Positions 1 through 6,654 of a DNA stretch of 7,873 nucleotides are shown here, in pieces. The notes beneath the pieces are model-generated. The model was not told where the DNA came from, did no database searches, and saw only the letters and a list, made by a program, of their open reading frames with translations. This stretch comes from Bacteroidia bacterium (GTDB taxonomy: Bacteria; Bacteroidota; Bacteroidia; Flavobacteriales; Flavobacteriaceae). Every line of letters starts with the position of its first letter. Positions within the stretch are counted from its first letter, which is position 1. A program made the translations under genes and the position numbers. Location: assembly GCA_030431085.1 (NCBI GenBank), contig JAUIJW010000105.1, positions 1 through 7,873 on the forward strand, in the 5' to 3' direction.

Positions 1-375
1 GCTGTCGACCTGATTTAAAGGGTTGCCGTTCTGTTCGAAGCGGGAGCCGTGCACATTACAGTAAAATATACCGCCATCTCGATTTACGAAGCGCACCTCA
101 TCATAGCCTTCGTGACTGCAAACCTGACTTGCGGCAACAAAATTGCCTTCGAGGTTTCGAACCACAATTACGGAATTCTTCAAAATAAAACCACCATTCT
201 CAGCCAGTTTTTCAGCATCGGAAGATGCTAAATCAATCGTAAAATCAACTCCTGAAGGAACCGGAATATTGCCTCCTGTATCACCGTTTTCATTGGAACA
301 GCCATGCACGCAGGGAAAGGTAATGGCAAACGCCGCCCCTGCACCCAATGTTTTTAAGAATTGCTTTCTTTCCAT
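1..375 (-). CDS. Rieske [2Fe-2S] protein, exported, partial (C-terminus beyond left edge)
   Basis: The reverse strand from the ATG at 375-373 is open to the window edge (125 codons, no stop), so the C-terminus is missing. The N-terminus MERKQFLKTLGAGAAFAITF is a signal sequence. RKQFLK resembles a Tat motif with the second arginine replaced by lysine, and C26 (VHGC-SNEN) could be a lipidation site with an imperfect lipobox; C22 is an alternative. The Rieske cluster ligands are both present: C86-S-H88 and C106-N-V-H109, the latter in YCNVHGSRF, with 17 residues between the two pairs as is usual for the fold. Such small Rieske proteins pass electrons on the periplasmic side of the membrane. The partner here is unknown, and a bc1-type role is possible but not shown. 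It lies 49 bp downstream of purM on the same strand with no terminator visible between them, so it may be the last visible gene of that operon. Rieske domain assignment is sure; export route and lipidation are inferred. Confidence 0.88.
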   Translation of the reverse strand, partial: MERKQFLKTLGAGAAFAITFPCVHGCSNENGDTGGNIPVPSGVDFTIDLASSDAEKLAENGGFILKNSVIVVRNLEGNFVAASQVCSHEGYDEVRFVNRDGGIFYCNVHGSRFEQNGNPLNQVDS

Positions 376-424
376 AGCTAGTAGGTATACAGAGAAAACG
401 TCTTTATTGAACGAATATTATGTG

Positions 425-1597
425 CTAATAGTCAAACTCGCCAAACTCACTTCTAATCGTCAATTTTTTGGAATCACTGGCTTCGACACGCCCTACTATT
501 CGGGCATCAACGCCAAAAGACCGTGAGATTTCCATCAGATCTTCTGCCACCATGGGATTTGTATAGATCTCTAATCGATGGCCACAATTAAAGACCTGGT
601 ACATTTCTTTCCAATCCGTATCGGATTGTTCTTGGATAAGTTTGAACAAAGGAGGTATTGGGAACAGGTTATCTTTGGTGACGTGCAACTTCTCGATAAA
701 GTGTAGAATCTTGGTTTGGGCACCTCCACTACAGTGCACCATACCATGAATATCTTTTCGATGATTTTCTAACATTTTTTTGATGATAGGCGCATAAGTT
801 CTGGTAGGCGACAAAACTAATTTTCCAGCATCTAGATTTACATCTGCAATAGTATCGGTTAATTTAATTTTACCTGAATACACCAAATCTTCTGGAACTG
901 CCGCATCGAAGCTTTCAGGGTATTTCTTGGCCAAATACTTTTCAAAAACATCGTGCCTAGCACTGGTTAAACCATTACTTCCCATACCTCCGTTATACTC
1001 TGTTTCGTAAGTAGCTTGACCATAAGAGGCTAAACCAACAATTACATCTCCAGCTTGAATATTAGCATTATCAATTACCTCGCTTCGCTTCATTCTCGCC
1101 GTTACCGTAGAATCCACAATAATGGTACGCACTAAATCACCCACATCTGCCGTTTCACCTCCCGTAGAGTGAATAGTAACTCCAAAATTTTTGAGTTCTT
1201 GTAACAAGGCTTCACTACCATTAATTATGGCAGAAAGTACTTCTCCAGGAATCAAATTTTTATTTCTTCCAATAGTTGAAGACAGTAAAATATTATCAGT
1301 AGCTCCTACGCAAAGTAAATCATCAATATTCATAATTAAGGCATCTTGTGCTATACCTTTCCACACAGACAAATCTCCTGTCTCTTTCCAATACATATAG
1401 GCCAAAGAAGATTTTGTTCCAGCTCCATCAGCATGCATAATGATACAATACTCTTCATCATTTGTTAAATAATCTGGAATTATTTTGCAAAATGATTTAG
1501 GAAACAGGCCTTTATCAATTTTTTTTATTGCATTATGCACATCTTCTTTTTGCGCCGAAACGCCTCTTAAATGATATCGGTTATCTGTACTGCCCAT
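425..1597 (-). CDS. purM: Phosphoribosylformylglycinamidine cyclo-ligase (AIR synthase), long Bacteroidota-type PurM
   Basis: Predicted to catalyse ATP-dependent ring closure of FGAM to aminoimidazole ribonucleotide, the fifth step of purine synthesis, in the cytoplasm. At 390 residues it is longer than the roughly 345-residue E. coli enzyme. Superfamily motifs appear in order: HADGAGTK (55-62, counterpart of the GTDGVGTK loop), NIDDLLCVGA (90-99, metal/ATP aspartates), STGGETADVGD (144-154), a glycine-rich stretch 188-214 ending GSNGLTSAR, HCSGGA (288-293, where classical PurM has HITGGG) and MYQVFNCGH (332-340, against MYRTFNMG). These substitutions mark a divergent subgroup that I associate with Bacteroidota. 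The broader PurM/SelD/HypE/ThiL fold is certain, while the AIR synthase reaction rests on motif order and length. The ATG at 1597-1595 has no Shine-Dalgarno sequence, and the stop is TAG. It starts 16 bp after the aspartic-protease-like gene and is probably cotranscribed with pheS. Confidence 0.87.
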   Translation of the reverse strand: MGSTDNRYHLRGVSAQKEDVHNAIKKIDKGLFPKSFCKIIPDYLTNDEEYCIIMHADGAGTKSSLAYMYWKETGDLSVWKGIAQDALIMNIDDLLCVGATDNILLSSTIGRNKNLIPGEVLSAIINGSEALLQELKNFGVTIHSTGGETADVGDLVRTIIVDSTVTARMKRSEVIDNANIQAGDVIVGLASYGQATYETEYNGGMGSNGLTSARHDVFEKYLAKKYPESFDAAVPEDLVYSGKIKLTDTIADVNLDAGKLVLSPTRTYAPIIKKMLENHRKDIHGMVHCSGGAQTKILHFIEKLHVTKDNLFPIPPLFKLIQEQSDTDWKEMYQVFNCGHRLEIYTNPMVAEDLMEISRSFGVDARIVGRVEASDSKKLTIRSEFGEFDY

Positions 1598-1613
1598 AGT
1601 ATTAGAATTAATT

Positions 1614-2054
1614 TTAATTTATTTTAAGGAATAAATTCTTTTTCTTATAATCAATTATCGCTTTACCTTTTTCTAAAATATCAGCACCAATTATACCATC
1701 GACTCTATTGGCATTTTGAGATTCTAAAGCTTGATTTACATGCTTTAAATCTATCAGAATTAAGGGATACTTTTTAAGCTTAAATTTACCAATTTTAATG
1801 GTATTTTTCTCTGATATTAATGTTTTTAAATCATTAGATCCCGCTCCACTTGCCTTATGATCAGAATCTTGAGTTTCTAAAATAAATTTCTCAATAGCTT
1901 CAAACCCTAAGCAAGAATTCGATGCCCCTGTATCTAATATAAATTTACCCTTAATTTTATTAATTTTAACCTTAATCTCAAAATGATTGGTGTTGGTTTT
2001 ATTGAGTTTAATTGGTGTGTACCCTAAATTTAAGAGAAACTCTTTTAACTTCAT
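1614..2054 (-). CDS. Retropepsin-like aspartic protease-fold protein, small and soluble
   Basis: A 146-residue protein with the features of a single retropepsin-like domain (clan AA). The catalytic-type motif is FILDTGAS, with D41-T-G-A-S45 following a beta-rich segment (25-40). The second hallmark, hydrophobic-hydrophobic-G, is DGIIGADIL (119-127), followed by AIIDYKKKNLFLK (132-144). One catalytic aspartate per chain implies an active homodimer, as in retroviral proteases and their bacterial relatives. There is no signal peptide and no membrane segment, so it should be cytoplasmic; many bacterial relatives known to me carry an N-terminal anchor. It is strongly basic (lysine-rich). The ATG at 2054-2052 lies only 5 bp after the pheS stop, which suggests translational coupling. 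Substrate and physiological role are unknown. It could be a true peptidase, or a binding protein using the fold, although the intact DTGAS argues for activity. Fold assignment is firm; function is not. Confidence 0.82.
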   Translation of the reverse strand: MKLKEFLLNLGYTPIKLNKTNTNHFEIKVKINKIKGKFILDTGASNSCLGFEAIEKFILETQDSDHKASGAGSNDLKTLISEKNTIKIGKFKLKKYPLILIDLKHVNQALESQNANRVDGIIGADILEKGKAIIDYKKKNLFLKIN

Positions 2055-2059
2055 AATCG

Positions 2060-3079
2060 TTAAATTACCGACTTAAATTGCTCTAAAAATCTTACATCAT
2101 TTTCATAGAACATTCTAATATCCGGAATTTGATATAATAGCATTGCAATTCGCTCAATCCCCATTCCAAATGCAAAACCACTATATTTTTCAGGATCTAT
2201 ATCCGCATTACGCAATACATTAGGATCAACCATACCGCAACCCATAATCTCTAACCAACCTGTACCTTTGGTAATGCGATAGTCTGTTTCTGTTTTTAAT
2301 CCCCAATATATATCTACTTCTGCACTAGGTTCTGTAAATGGAAAATACGATGGTCGCAATCTAATCTTAGATTTACCAAACATTTCTTTAGTAAAATACA
2401 ATAATGTTTGCTTTAAATCGGCAAAAGAAACATCGGTATCAATATACAAGCCCTCTACTTGATGGAAAATACAATGGGCTCGTGCAGAAATATCTTCATT
2501 TCTAAACACTCTACCAGGCGATATAGTTCTAATGGGAGGTTTATGTTCTTCCATATAGCGTACCTGCACAGATGATGTGTGTGTTCTCAATAAAACATCT
2601 GGATCTTTTTCTATAAAAAAGGTATCCTGCATATCTCTAGCAGGGTGATATTCTGGTAAATTTAAGGCCGTGAAATTATGCCAGTCGTCTTCAATTTCTG
2701 GTCCTTCAGAAACCGTAAACCCAATTCTTGAAAATACATCTATAATTTGATTTTTCACAATAGAAATAGGGTGTCTGGCTCCTAAACTAACAGGTTGTTC
2801 TGGTCTAGTAAAATCTATTTCTTCTTTGGGTTGTTTATTCAGTGGCGATGAGCTACTTTTTAGTGCGTTTACCTTTTCTGTAGCTTGAGTTCGCAATTCG
2901 TTTAACGCTTGGCCTATCTCTTTTTTAGAAGCGGCCTCTACCTGTTTAAAATCTGCAAACAACTCTTTAACAATACCTTTACTACCTAAAAATTTAATTC
3001 TAAAAGCCTCTATATCATCCAAAGCATTGGCATTAAATTGCTGTACTTCTTCTAATAATTCTTGAATTTTATTCTTCAT
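2060..3079 (-). CDS. pheS: Phenylalanine--tRNA ligase, alpha subunit
   Basis: Catalytic subunit of the cytoplasmic (alpha-beta)2 phenylalanyl-tRNA synthetase, which charges tRNA-Phe. The protein has 339 residues when started at ATG 3079-3077. An N-terminal coiled-coil arm (about 1-85) is followed by the class II core: motif 1 region around GFTVSEGPEIEDDWHNF (120-136), HPARDMQDTFF (145-155), motif 2 with RVFRNEDISARAHCIFHQVE (190-209), RPSYFPFTEPSAEVDIYWG (242-260), GWLEIMGCGMVDP (274-286), and motif 3 GFAFGMGIERIAML (301-314). A longer reading from TTG at 3103-3101 adds eight residues. I reject it because that TTG is also the end of a putative -7 promoter box, and MKNKIQELLEEV is the normal type of PheS N-terminus. 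It is the first gene of a minus-strand cluster. The beta-subunit gene pheT does not follow, so the two subunits are encoded apart at this locus. Confidence 0.97.
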   Translation of the reverse strand: MKNKIQELLEEVQQFNANALDDIEAFRIKFLGSKGIVKELFADFKQVEAASKKEIGQALNELRTQATEKVNALKSSSSPLNKQPKEEIDFTRPEQPVSLGARHPISIVKNQIIDVFSRIGFTVSEGPEIEDDWHNFTALNLPEYHPARDMQDTFFIEKDPDVLLRTHTSSVQVRYMEEHKPPIRTISPGRVFRNEDISARAHCIFHQVEGLYIDTDVSFADLKQTLLYFTKEMFGKSKIRLRPSYFPFTEPSAEVDIYWGLKTETDYRITKGTGWLEIMGCGMVDPNVLRNADIDPEKYSGFAFGMGIERIAMLLYQIPDIRMFYENDVRFLEQFKSVI

Positions 3080-3100
3080 TATGACACCAAAATTAGAGGG

Positions 3101-3108
3101 CAAATTTA
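3101..3108 (-). promoter_or_regulatory. Putative -7 promoter box of the pheS operon
   Basis: Reverse strand reads TAAATTTG, matching the Bacteroidota -7 consensus TAnnTTTG. It would place the transcription start roughly 15-20 bases before the pheS ATG at 3079, giving a very short leader. No good TTG-type -33 box is seen at the usual distance, so this rests on one short AT-rich match plus position. Confidence 0.4.
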
Positions 3109-3142
3109 CATTATTTTAACCGAATTCCTGATAAAATTAAGG

Positions 3143-3203
3143 CTCTATTTACATCCTCTTTCATCAATTTTTTAATTGAAAAAATATTCTTCTAAAAATA
3201 GAG
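3143..3203. repeat. Nested inverted repeat in the pheS/gdhA divergent intergenic region
   Basis: The outer arms CTCTATTT (3143-3150) and AAATAGAG (3196-3203) are perfect 8-bp reverse complements. Between them lies a second perfect inverted repeat, TCAATT-TTTT-AATTGA (3164-3179). The element sits upstream of both putative -7 boxes, so it should not be part of either transcript. That fits a DNA-level operator better than an attenuator. The right outer arm falls about where the -33 region of gdhA would be. Short AT-rich palindromes arise easily by chance in such sequence, so function is conjectural. Confidence 0.4.
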
Positions 3204-3221
3204 TGATTTTAATAATTTGAG

Positions 3222-3229
3222 TATTTTTG
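3222..3229 (+). promoter_or_regulatory. Putative -7 promoter box of gdhA
   Basis: TATTTTTG matches the Bacteroidota -7 consensus TAnnTTTG and lies 43 bases before the gdhA ATG, implying a leader of about 35-40 nt. No convincing TTTG-type -33 box lies 17-23 bp upstream; that position overlaps the right arm of the inverted repeat ending at 3203. The same octamer occurs before the flippase operon at 4729. Confidence 0.48.
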
Positions 3230-3272
3230 TAGCTTTAATTTTAAAAATTAACAATTTAACATACCAAAAATT

Positions 3273-4619
3273 ATGGAGTCAAAAATTATTCAAGACTTTA
3301 TGGATGAAGTTAAAGGACGAAATGGTCATGAACCTGAGTTCTTACAAGCTGTTCAAGAAGTAGCAGAAACTGTTATTCCTTATATTATTACTCAAGATAT
3401 TTATCATGGTAAAAATATATTAATGCGTATGGTAGAGCCAGAGCGTGCCATAACTTTTAGGGTGCCTTGGGTAGATGATCAAGGTGAAATTCAAGTCAAT
3501 CGTGGATATAGAATTCAGATGAATTCTGCCATCGGACCGTACAAGGGAGGATTGAGATTTCACCCAACGGTAAACATGAGTATTCTTAAGTTTTTGGCTT
3601 TCGAACAAGTGTTCAAAAATAGCTTGACTACATTACCGATGGGTGGTGGAAAAGGTGGAGCAGATTTTGACCCTAAAGGAAAATCAGATAATGAAATCAT
3701 GCGCTTTTGTCAAAGTTTCATGAGTGAATTACACCGTCATATTGGTCCAAATACCGATGTACCTGCTGGTGACATAGGTGTTGGCGGAAGAGAAATAGGA
3801 TACTTATATGGCCAATATAAAAAACTTAAAAATGAATTTACTGGTGTTTTAACAGGTAAAGGCATGTCTTGGGGTGGCTCATTAATTAGACCAGAAGCTA
3901 CAGGTTATGGTAATGTATATTTTGCAGAAAACATGTTAAAAACCATCAACAATAGCTTTGAAGGTAAAACCGTTTTAGTTTCTGGGTCTGGAAACGTAGC
4001 ACAATACGCTACAGAAAAAGCCTTACAGTTAGGTGGTAAAGTTGTAACTATGTCAGATTCTTCAGGTTATATCTTTGATGAAGAAGGTATCGATACCGAA
4101 AAATTAAAATTTGTAATGCACCTTAAAAATGTAAAAAGGGCTAGAATTAGTGAATATGTAGAACAATATCCAAAGGCTAAATTTGTGGCCGGCGCCACAC
4201 CTTGGCATGAGAAGTGCGATATTGCTTTACCTTGTGCTACTCAAAATGAACTTGACGGAGACGATGCCAAAATGCTATTAGCTAATGGCTGTATTTGTGT
4301 AAGCGAAGGAGCTAATATGCCTTCTACCCCAGAAGCTATTTTAGCCTTTCATGAAGCTAAAATTTTATTTGCCCCTGGAAAAGCTTCTAATGCTGGTGGT
4401 GTTGCTACTTCAGGTTTAGAAATGAGCCAAAACTCATTAAGATTAAACTGGACCCGTGAAGAAGTTGATGCCAAACTAAAACAGATTATGAGTAATATTC
4501 ATGATAAATGTATTGAATTTGGTAGAGATGATTCTGGCTATATAGACTATGTTAAAGGAGCCAATATTGCCGGATTTGTTAAAGTTGCAGATGCCATGCT
4601 TGCTCAAGGTGTCGTGTAA
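3273..4619 (+). CDS. gdhA: NADP-type glutamate dehydrogenase (hexameric, small subunit class)
   Basis: Reversibly aminates 2-oxoglutarate to glutamate in the cytoplasm. With 448 residues it has the standard length of the hexameric bacterial enzyme. The substrate-domain signature is complete: K91 in GPYKGGLRFHP, K115 in EQVFKNSLTTLPMGGGKGG with the catalytic lysine K127, and the proton-relay aspartate D167 in PAGDIGVGGREIGY. The Rossmann domain has GSGNVA (238-243), and the following strand ends in SDSSGY (261-266), as in NADP-linked E. coli GdhA, so NADPH use and an assimilatory role are likely. PGKASNAGGVATSGLEMSQN (368-387) carries the conserved serine that contacts the substrate side-chain carboxylate. 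The ATG is preceded by an A/T-rich leader without Shine-Dalgarno sequence. It appears monocistronic: its own -7 box upstream, an intrinsic terminator 25 bp after the TAA stop, and pheS divergent. The NAD/NADP call is by resemblance only. Confidence 0.97.
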   Translation: MESKIIQDFMDEVKGRNGHEPEFLQAVQEVAETVIPYIITQDIYHGKNILMRMVEPERAITFRVPWVDDQGEIQVNRGYRIQMNSAIGPYKGGLRFHPTVNMSILKFLAFEQVFKNSLTTLPMGGGKGGADFDPKGKSDNEIMRFCQSFMSELHRHIGPNTDVPAGDIGVGGREIGYLYGQYKKLKNEFTGVLTGKGMSWGGSLIRPEATGYGNVYFAENMLKTINNSFEGKTVLVSGSGNVAQYATEKALQLGGKVVTMSDSSGYIFDEEGIDTEKLKFVMHLKNVKRARISEYVEQYPKAKFVAGATPWHEKCDIALPCATQNELDGDDAKMLLANGCICVSEGANMPSTPEAILAFHEAKILFAPGKASNAGGVATSGLEMSQNSLRLNWTREEVDAKLKQIMSNIHDKCIEFGRDDSGYIDYVKGANIAGFVKVADAMLAQGVV

Positions 4620-4644
4620 ACATCATCATTATACCAATTTACTT

Positions 4645-4674
4645 AAAAGCCAGAACTAACGTTTTGGCTTTTTT
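4645..4674 (+). terminator. Intrinsic terminator downstream of gdhA
   Basis: AAAAGCCAGAAC (4645-4656), loop TAAC, and GTTTTGGCTTTT (4661-4672) form a 12-bp stem with a single G-U pair, running into a T-rich tract through 4674. It starts 25 bases after the gdhA stop codon and precedes the -7 box of the next operon, so it separates gdhA from the flippase genes. The A-tract on the left arm could let it work partly in the opposite direction, but no gene enters from that side. Confidence 0.85.
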
Positions 4675-4728
4675 ATTGATTAACTCTTAAAAAATCTACA
4701 CTTCTTTCTTTTTATAAAGCATAAATTC

Positions 4729-4736
4729 TATTTTTG
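4729..4736 (+). promoter_or_regulatory. Putative -7 promoter box of the flippase-dut-TPR operon
   Basis: TATTTTTG matches TAnnTTTG and is identical to the box before gdhA. It lies 26 bases before the TTG start of the flippase, after the gdhA terminator, which is where a promoter is needed. The region 17-23 bp upstream is a pyrimidine-rich run (around 4701-4713) without a clear TTG element. Confidence 0.45.
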
Positions 4737-4761
4737 TTGGAACCATGAGAATTTTATAATC

Positions 4762-6216
4762 TTGAGCACATTAAAACGGTTTTTTAAAGACACCATTATT
4801 TACGGAATTGCTGCCGTTTTGCCTAGAGCCATCAATATTTTATTGGTTAAACTTCATACTAAAACCTTAAGCGCAGATAAATATGCCGAAAACACCATTT
4901 TCTTCGTATATGCAGCCTACTTTAATGCCATACTAACTTATGGTATGGAAACTGCCTTTTTTAGGTTTTTCACTAAAGAAAAAGAAAAAGGAAAGGTAGT
5001 TTCAACATCGTTCATAAGCATTTTATTAACAACACTTTTGTTTCTAATAATAATGCTTATTAATAGCAATGTTATAGCGGAATACTTTGGTTTTACTGAA
5101 GTTCTATATTTAAGGATCTTAATTTTAGTAACTGTATTTGACACTTTGGTTGTAATTCCTTACGCCTATCTAAGGGTAATGAATAAACCTGTAAAGTTTG
5201 CATTTTATAAAACTTTAAACATTGGTATTTACGCTATTTTTAACATCTTTTTCTTATGGTATATTCCAAATGTGTTAGATGGCACTAACGACCTACCCAT
5301 ATGGATACAAGAACATTTTAATGATCATGCCCTGGTGGTCTATATTTTTATAGCCAATTTAATGGCGAGTATAACCACTTTTATACTGCTATTACCCATA
5401 ATTTTTAAATTTAAACTACAATTTGATCAACAACTATGGAAAAAAATGCTGAATTATGGATTACCTATCATGGTAGGAAGTTTGGCTTTTGTTACCAACG
5501 AAAATTTAGATAAACTTTTACTCACAAAATATTTAGGAAAAGAACAAATGGGTATTTATGCGGCCTGTTATAAATTAGGCGTATTTATGACTCTTTACGT
5601 AATGGCATTTAGGCTTGGCGCTGAACCCTTCTTTTTCAACCAATCTCATAAATCTAATGCTAAAGAAACCTATGCAAAAATTATGAAATGGTTCACCATT
5701 ATTGGTGTGTTGTTTATGCTGATAGTGGTACTTTTTATAGACTTTTTTGCTGGCTTATTATTAGGTGATTCATCCTATTTTAAAGGGCTCTATATCGTAC
5801 CAATCATTTTATTGGCCAACCTGTGTTTAGGTATTTATAATAATTTATCTATATGGTACAAATTAACAGATAAAACAAGGTATGGCATGTATTTTTCGGT
5901 TTTAGGCGCAGTACTTACCATTATTTTAAATATTACATTTGTACCTCTTATAGGGTTTATTGCATCTGCTTGGGCTACACTTGCCACATACAGTTTTATG
6001 GCGATCATATCTTACTTTTATGGTAAAAAGCACTACCTTATTAAATACCCTGTTAAACAGATAATGACCTACCTTTTTTTCGGGTTAATTTTAAGTACCA
6101 TATCTTTTATTTATCTTCGAGGTAATATTTTAGTATCTTTTCTGTTTATAATAACATTCATCACATTTCTTTTGTACAAAGAAAAAAAGGAAATACAATT
6201 TTTATTAAAAAAATGA
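4762..6216 (+). CDS. MOP-superfamily polysaccharide flippase (Wzx/MurJ-like), membrane protein
   Basis: A 484-residue, very hydrophobic protein with about 14 membrane-spanning segments (approximately 11-30, 44-62, 82-101, 115-137, 148-168, 190-214, 230-248, 264-284, 308-334, 345-362, 376-396, 398-420, 433-452, 454-472), the layout of MOP flippases that turn lipid-linked glycans across the inner membrane. The amphipathic start LKRFFKDTIIYGIAAVLPRAIN and the second-half segment NYGLPIMVGSLAFVTNENLD are typical of Wzx-like proteins of Bacteroidota. The start is TTG at 4762: no in-frame ATG is near, and the ATG at 4745 opens a frame that stops after four codons. An A/T-rich leader and a -7 box precede it. 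It overlaps dut by ATGA. No glycosyltransferase genes are adjacent, so it is not part of a visible O-antigen or capsule cluster. The substrate (O-unit, exopolysaccharide or lipid II) cannot be read from the sequence. Confidence 0.85.
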   Translation: MSTLKRFFKDTIIYGIAAVLPRAINILLVKLHTKTLSADKYAENTIFFVYAAYFNAILTYGMETAFFRFFTKEKEKGKVVSTSFISILLTTLLFLIIMLINSNVIAEYFGFTEVLYLRILILVTVFDTLVVIPYAYLRVMNKPVKFAFYKTLNIGIYAIFNIFFLWYIPNVLDGTNDLPIWIQEHFNDHALVVYIFIANLMASITTFILLLPIIFKFKLQFDQQLWKKMLNYGLPIMVGSLAFVTNENLDKLLLTKYLGKEQMGIYAACYKLGVFMTLYVMAFRLGAEPFFFNQSHKSNAKETYAKIMKWFTIIGVLFMLIVVLFIDFFAGLLLGDSSYFKGLYIVPIILLANLCLGIYNNLSIWYKLTDKTRYGMYFSVLGAVLTIILNITFVPLIGFIASAWATLATYSFMAIISYFYGKKHYLIKYPVKQIMTYLFFGLILSTISFIYLRGNILVSFLFIITFITFLLYKEKKEIQFLLKK

Positions 6217-6644
6217 CGGTAAAAATCATCAATAAATCTAAGCATCCTATTCCTAATTATGAGACCATTGCCTCTGCCGGAATGGATTTAAAAGCCAATT
6301 TAAAATATAATGTAACCTTAAAATCATTAGAACGAACTATTATTCCAACGGGGTTATTTATGGCACTACCCAATGGCTACGAAGCTCAAGTAAGACCAAG
6401 AAGTGGGTTGGCGGCAAAATATGGCATTACTGTGTTGAATGCCCCTGGCACGATTGATGCAGATTATCGAGGAGAAATTGGCGTTATTCTAGTTAACCTA
6501 TCCAAAGAAGATTTTATAATTAAAGATGGTGATCGTATTGCGCAATTAATTATTGCAAAATATGAGCAAATTACTTGGCAAGAGGTAAACAACTTAGATC
6601 ATACAGATAGAGGTAGCGGGGGGTTTGGAAGTACTGGTATTTAA
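6213..6644 (+). CDS. dut: Deoxyuridine 5'-triphosphate nucleotidohydrolase (trimeric dUTPase)
   Basis: Hydrolyses dUTP to dUMP and pyrophosphate, keeping uracil out of DNA and feeding dTMP synthesis. At 143 residues it is a standard homotrimeric dUTPase. All five motifs are present: SAGMDLKAN (21-29), RPRSGLAAKYGI (61-72, with S64), NAPGTIDADYRGE (76-88, with catalytic D82 and deoxyribose-contacting Y85), GDRIAQLII (106-114) and DRGSGGFGSTG (132-142), whose arginine and phenylalanine close over the substrate. The ATG shares ATGA with the flippase stop codon (6213-6216), so its translation is probably coupled to the upstream gene. The secreted TPR gene begins 10 bp after its stop. Nothing in the sequence suggests a deviation from the canonical enzyme. 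Confidence 0.97.
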   Translation: MTVKIINKSKHPIPNYETIASAGMDLKANLKYNVTLKSLERTIIPTGLFMALPNGYEAQVRPRSGLAAKYGITVLNAPGTIDADYRGEIGVILVNLSKEDFIIKDGDRIAQLIIAKYEQITWQEVNNLDHTDRGSGGFGSTGI

Positions 6645-6654
6645 AAAAATCATC

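Noticed and set aside
49..526. Two plus-strand open frames (49-231 and 143-526)
   Set aside because: They are antisense to the Rieske gene and the end of purM, have no recognisable domain, and the reverse strand carries clear Rieske motifs over the same bases.
1191..1400. Plus-strand open frame of 69 codons
   Set aside because: Antisense shadow of the conserved purM ATP-site region; no family resemblance.
3420..3608. Minus-strand open frame of 62 codons
   Set aside because: Lies fully inside gdhA, antisense to its substrate-binding region.
4745..4759. Mini-frame ATG-AGA-ATT-TTA-TAA just before the flippase start
   Set aside because: Four codons only; could act as a leader peptide but nothing supports it, and it ends before the TTG start in another frame.
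4938..5144. Minus-strand open frame of 68 codons
   Set aside because: Antisense to membrane helices of the flippase; composition explained by that gene.
6625..6654. Earlier TTG start for the TPR protein, overlapping dut
   Set aside because: It would place ten extra residues before a well-formed signal peptide; ATG 6655 gives a clean n-region and hydrophobic core.
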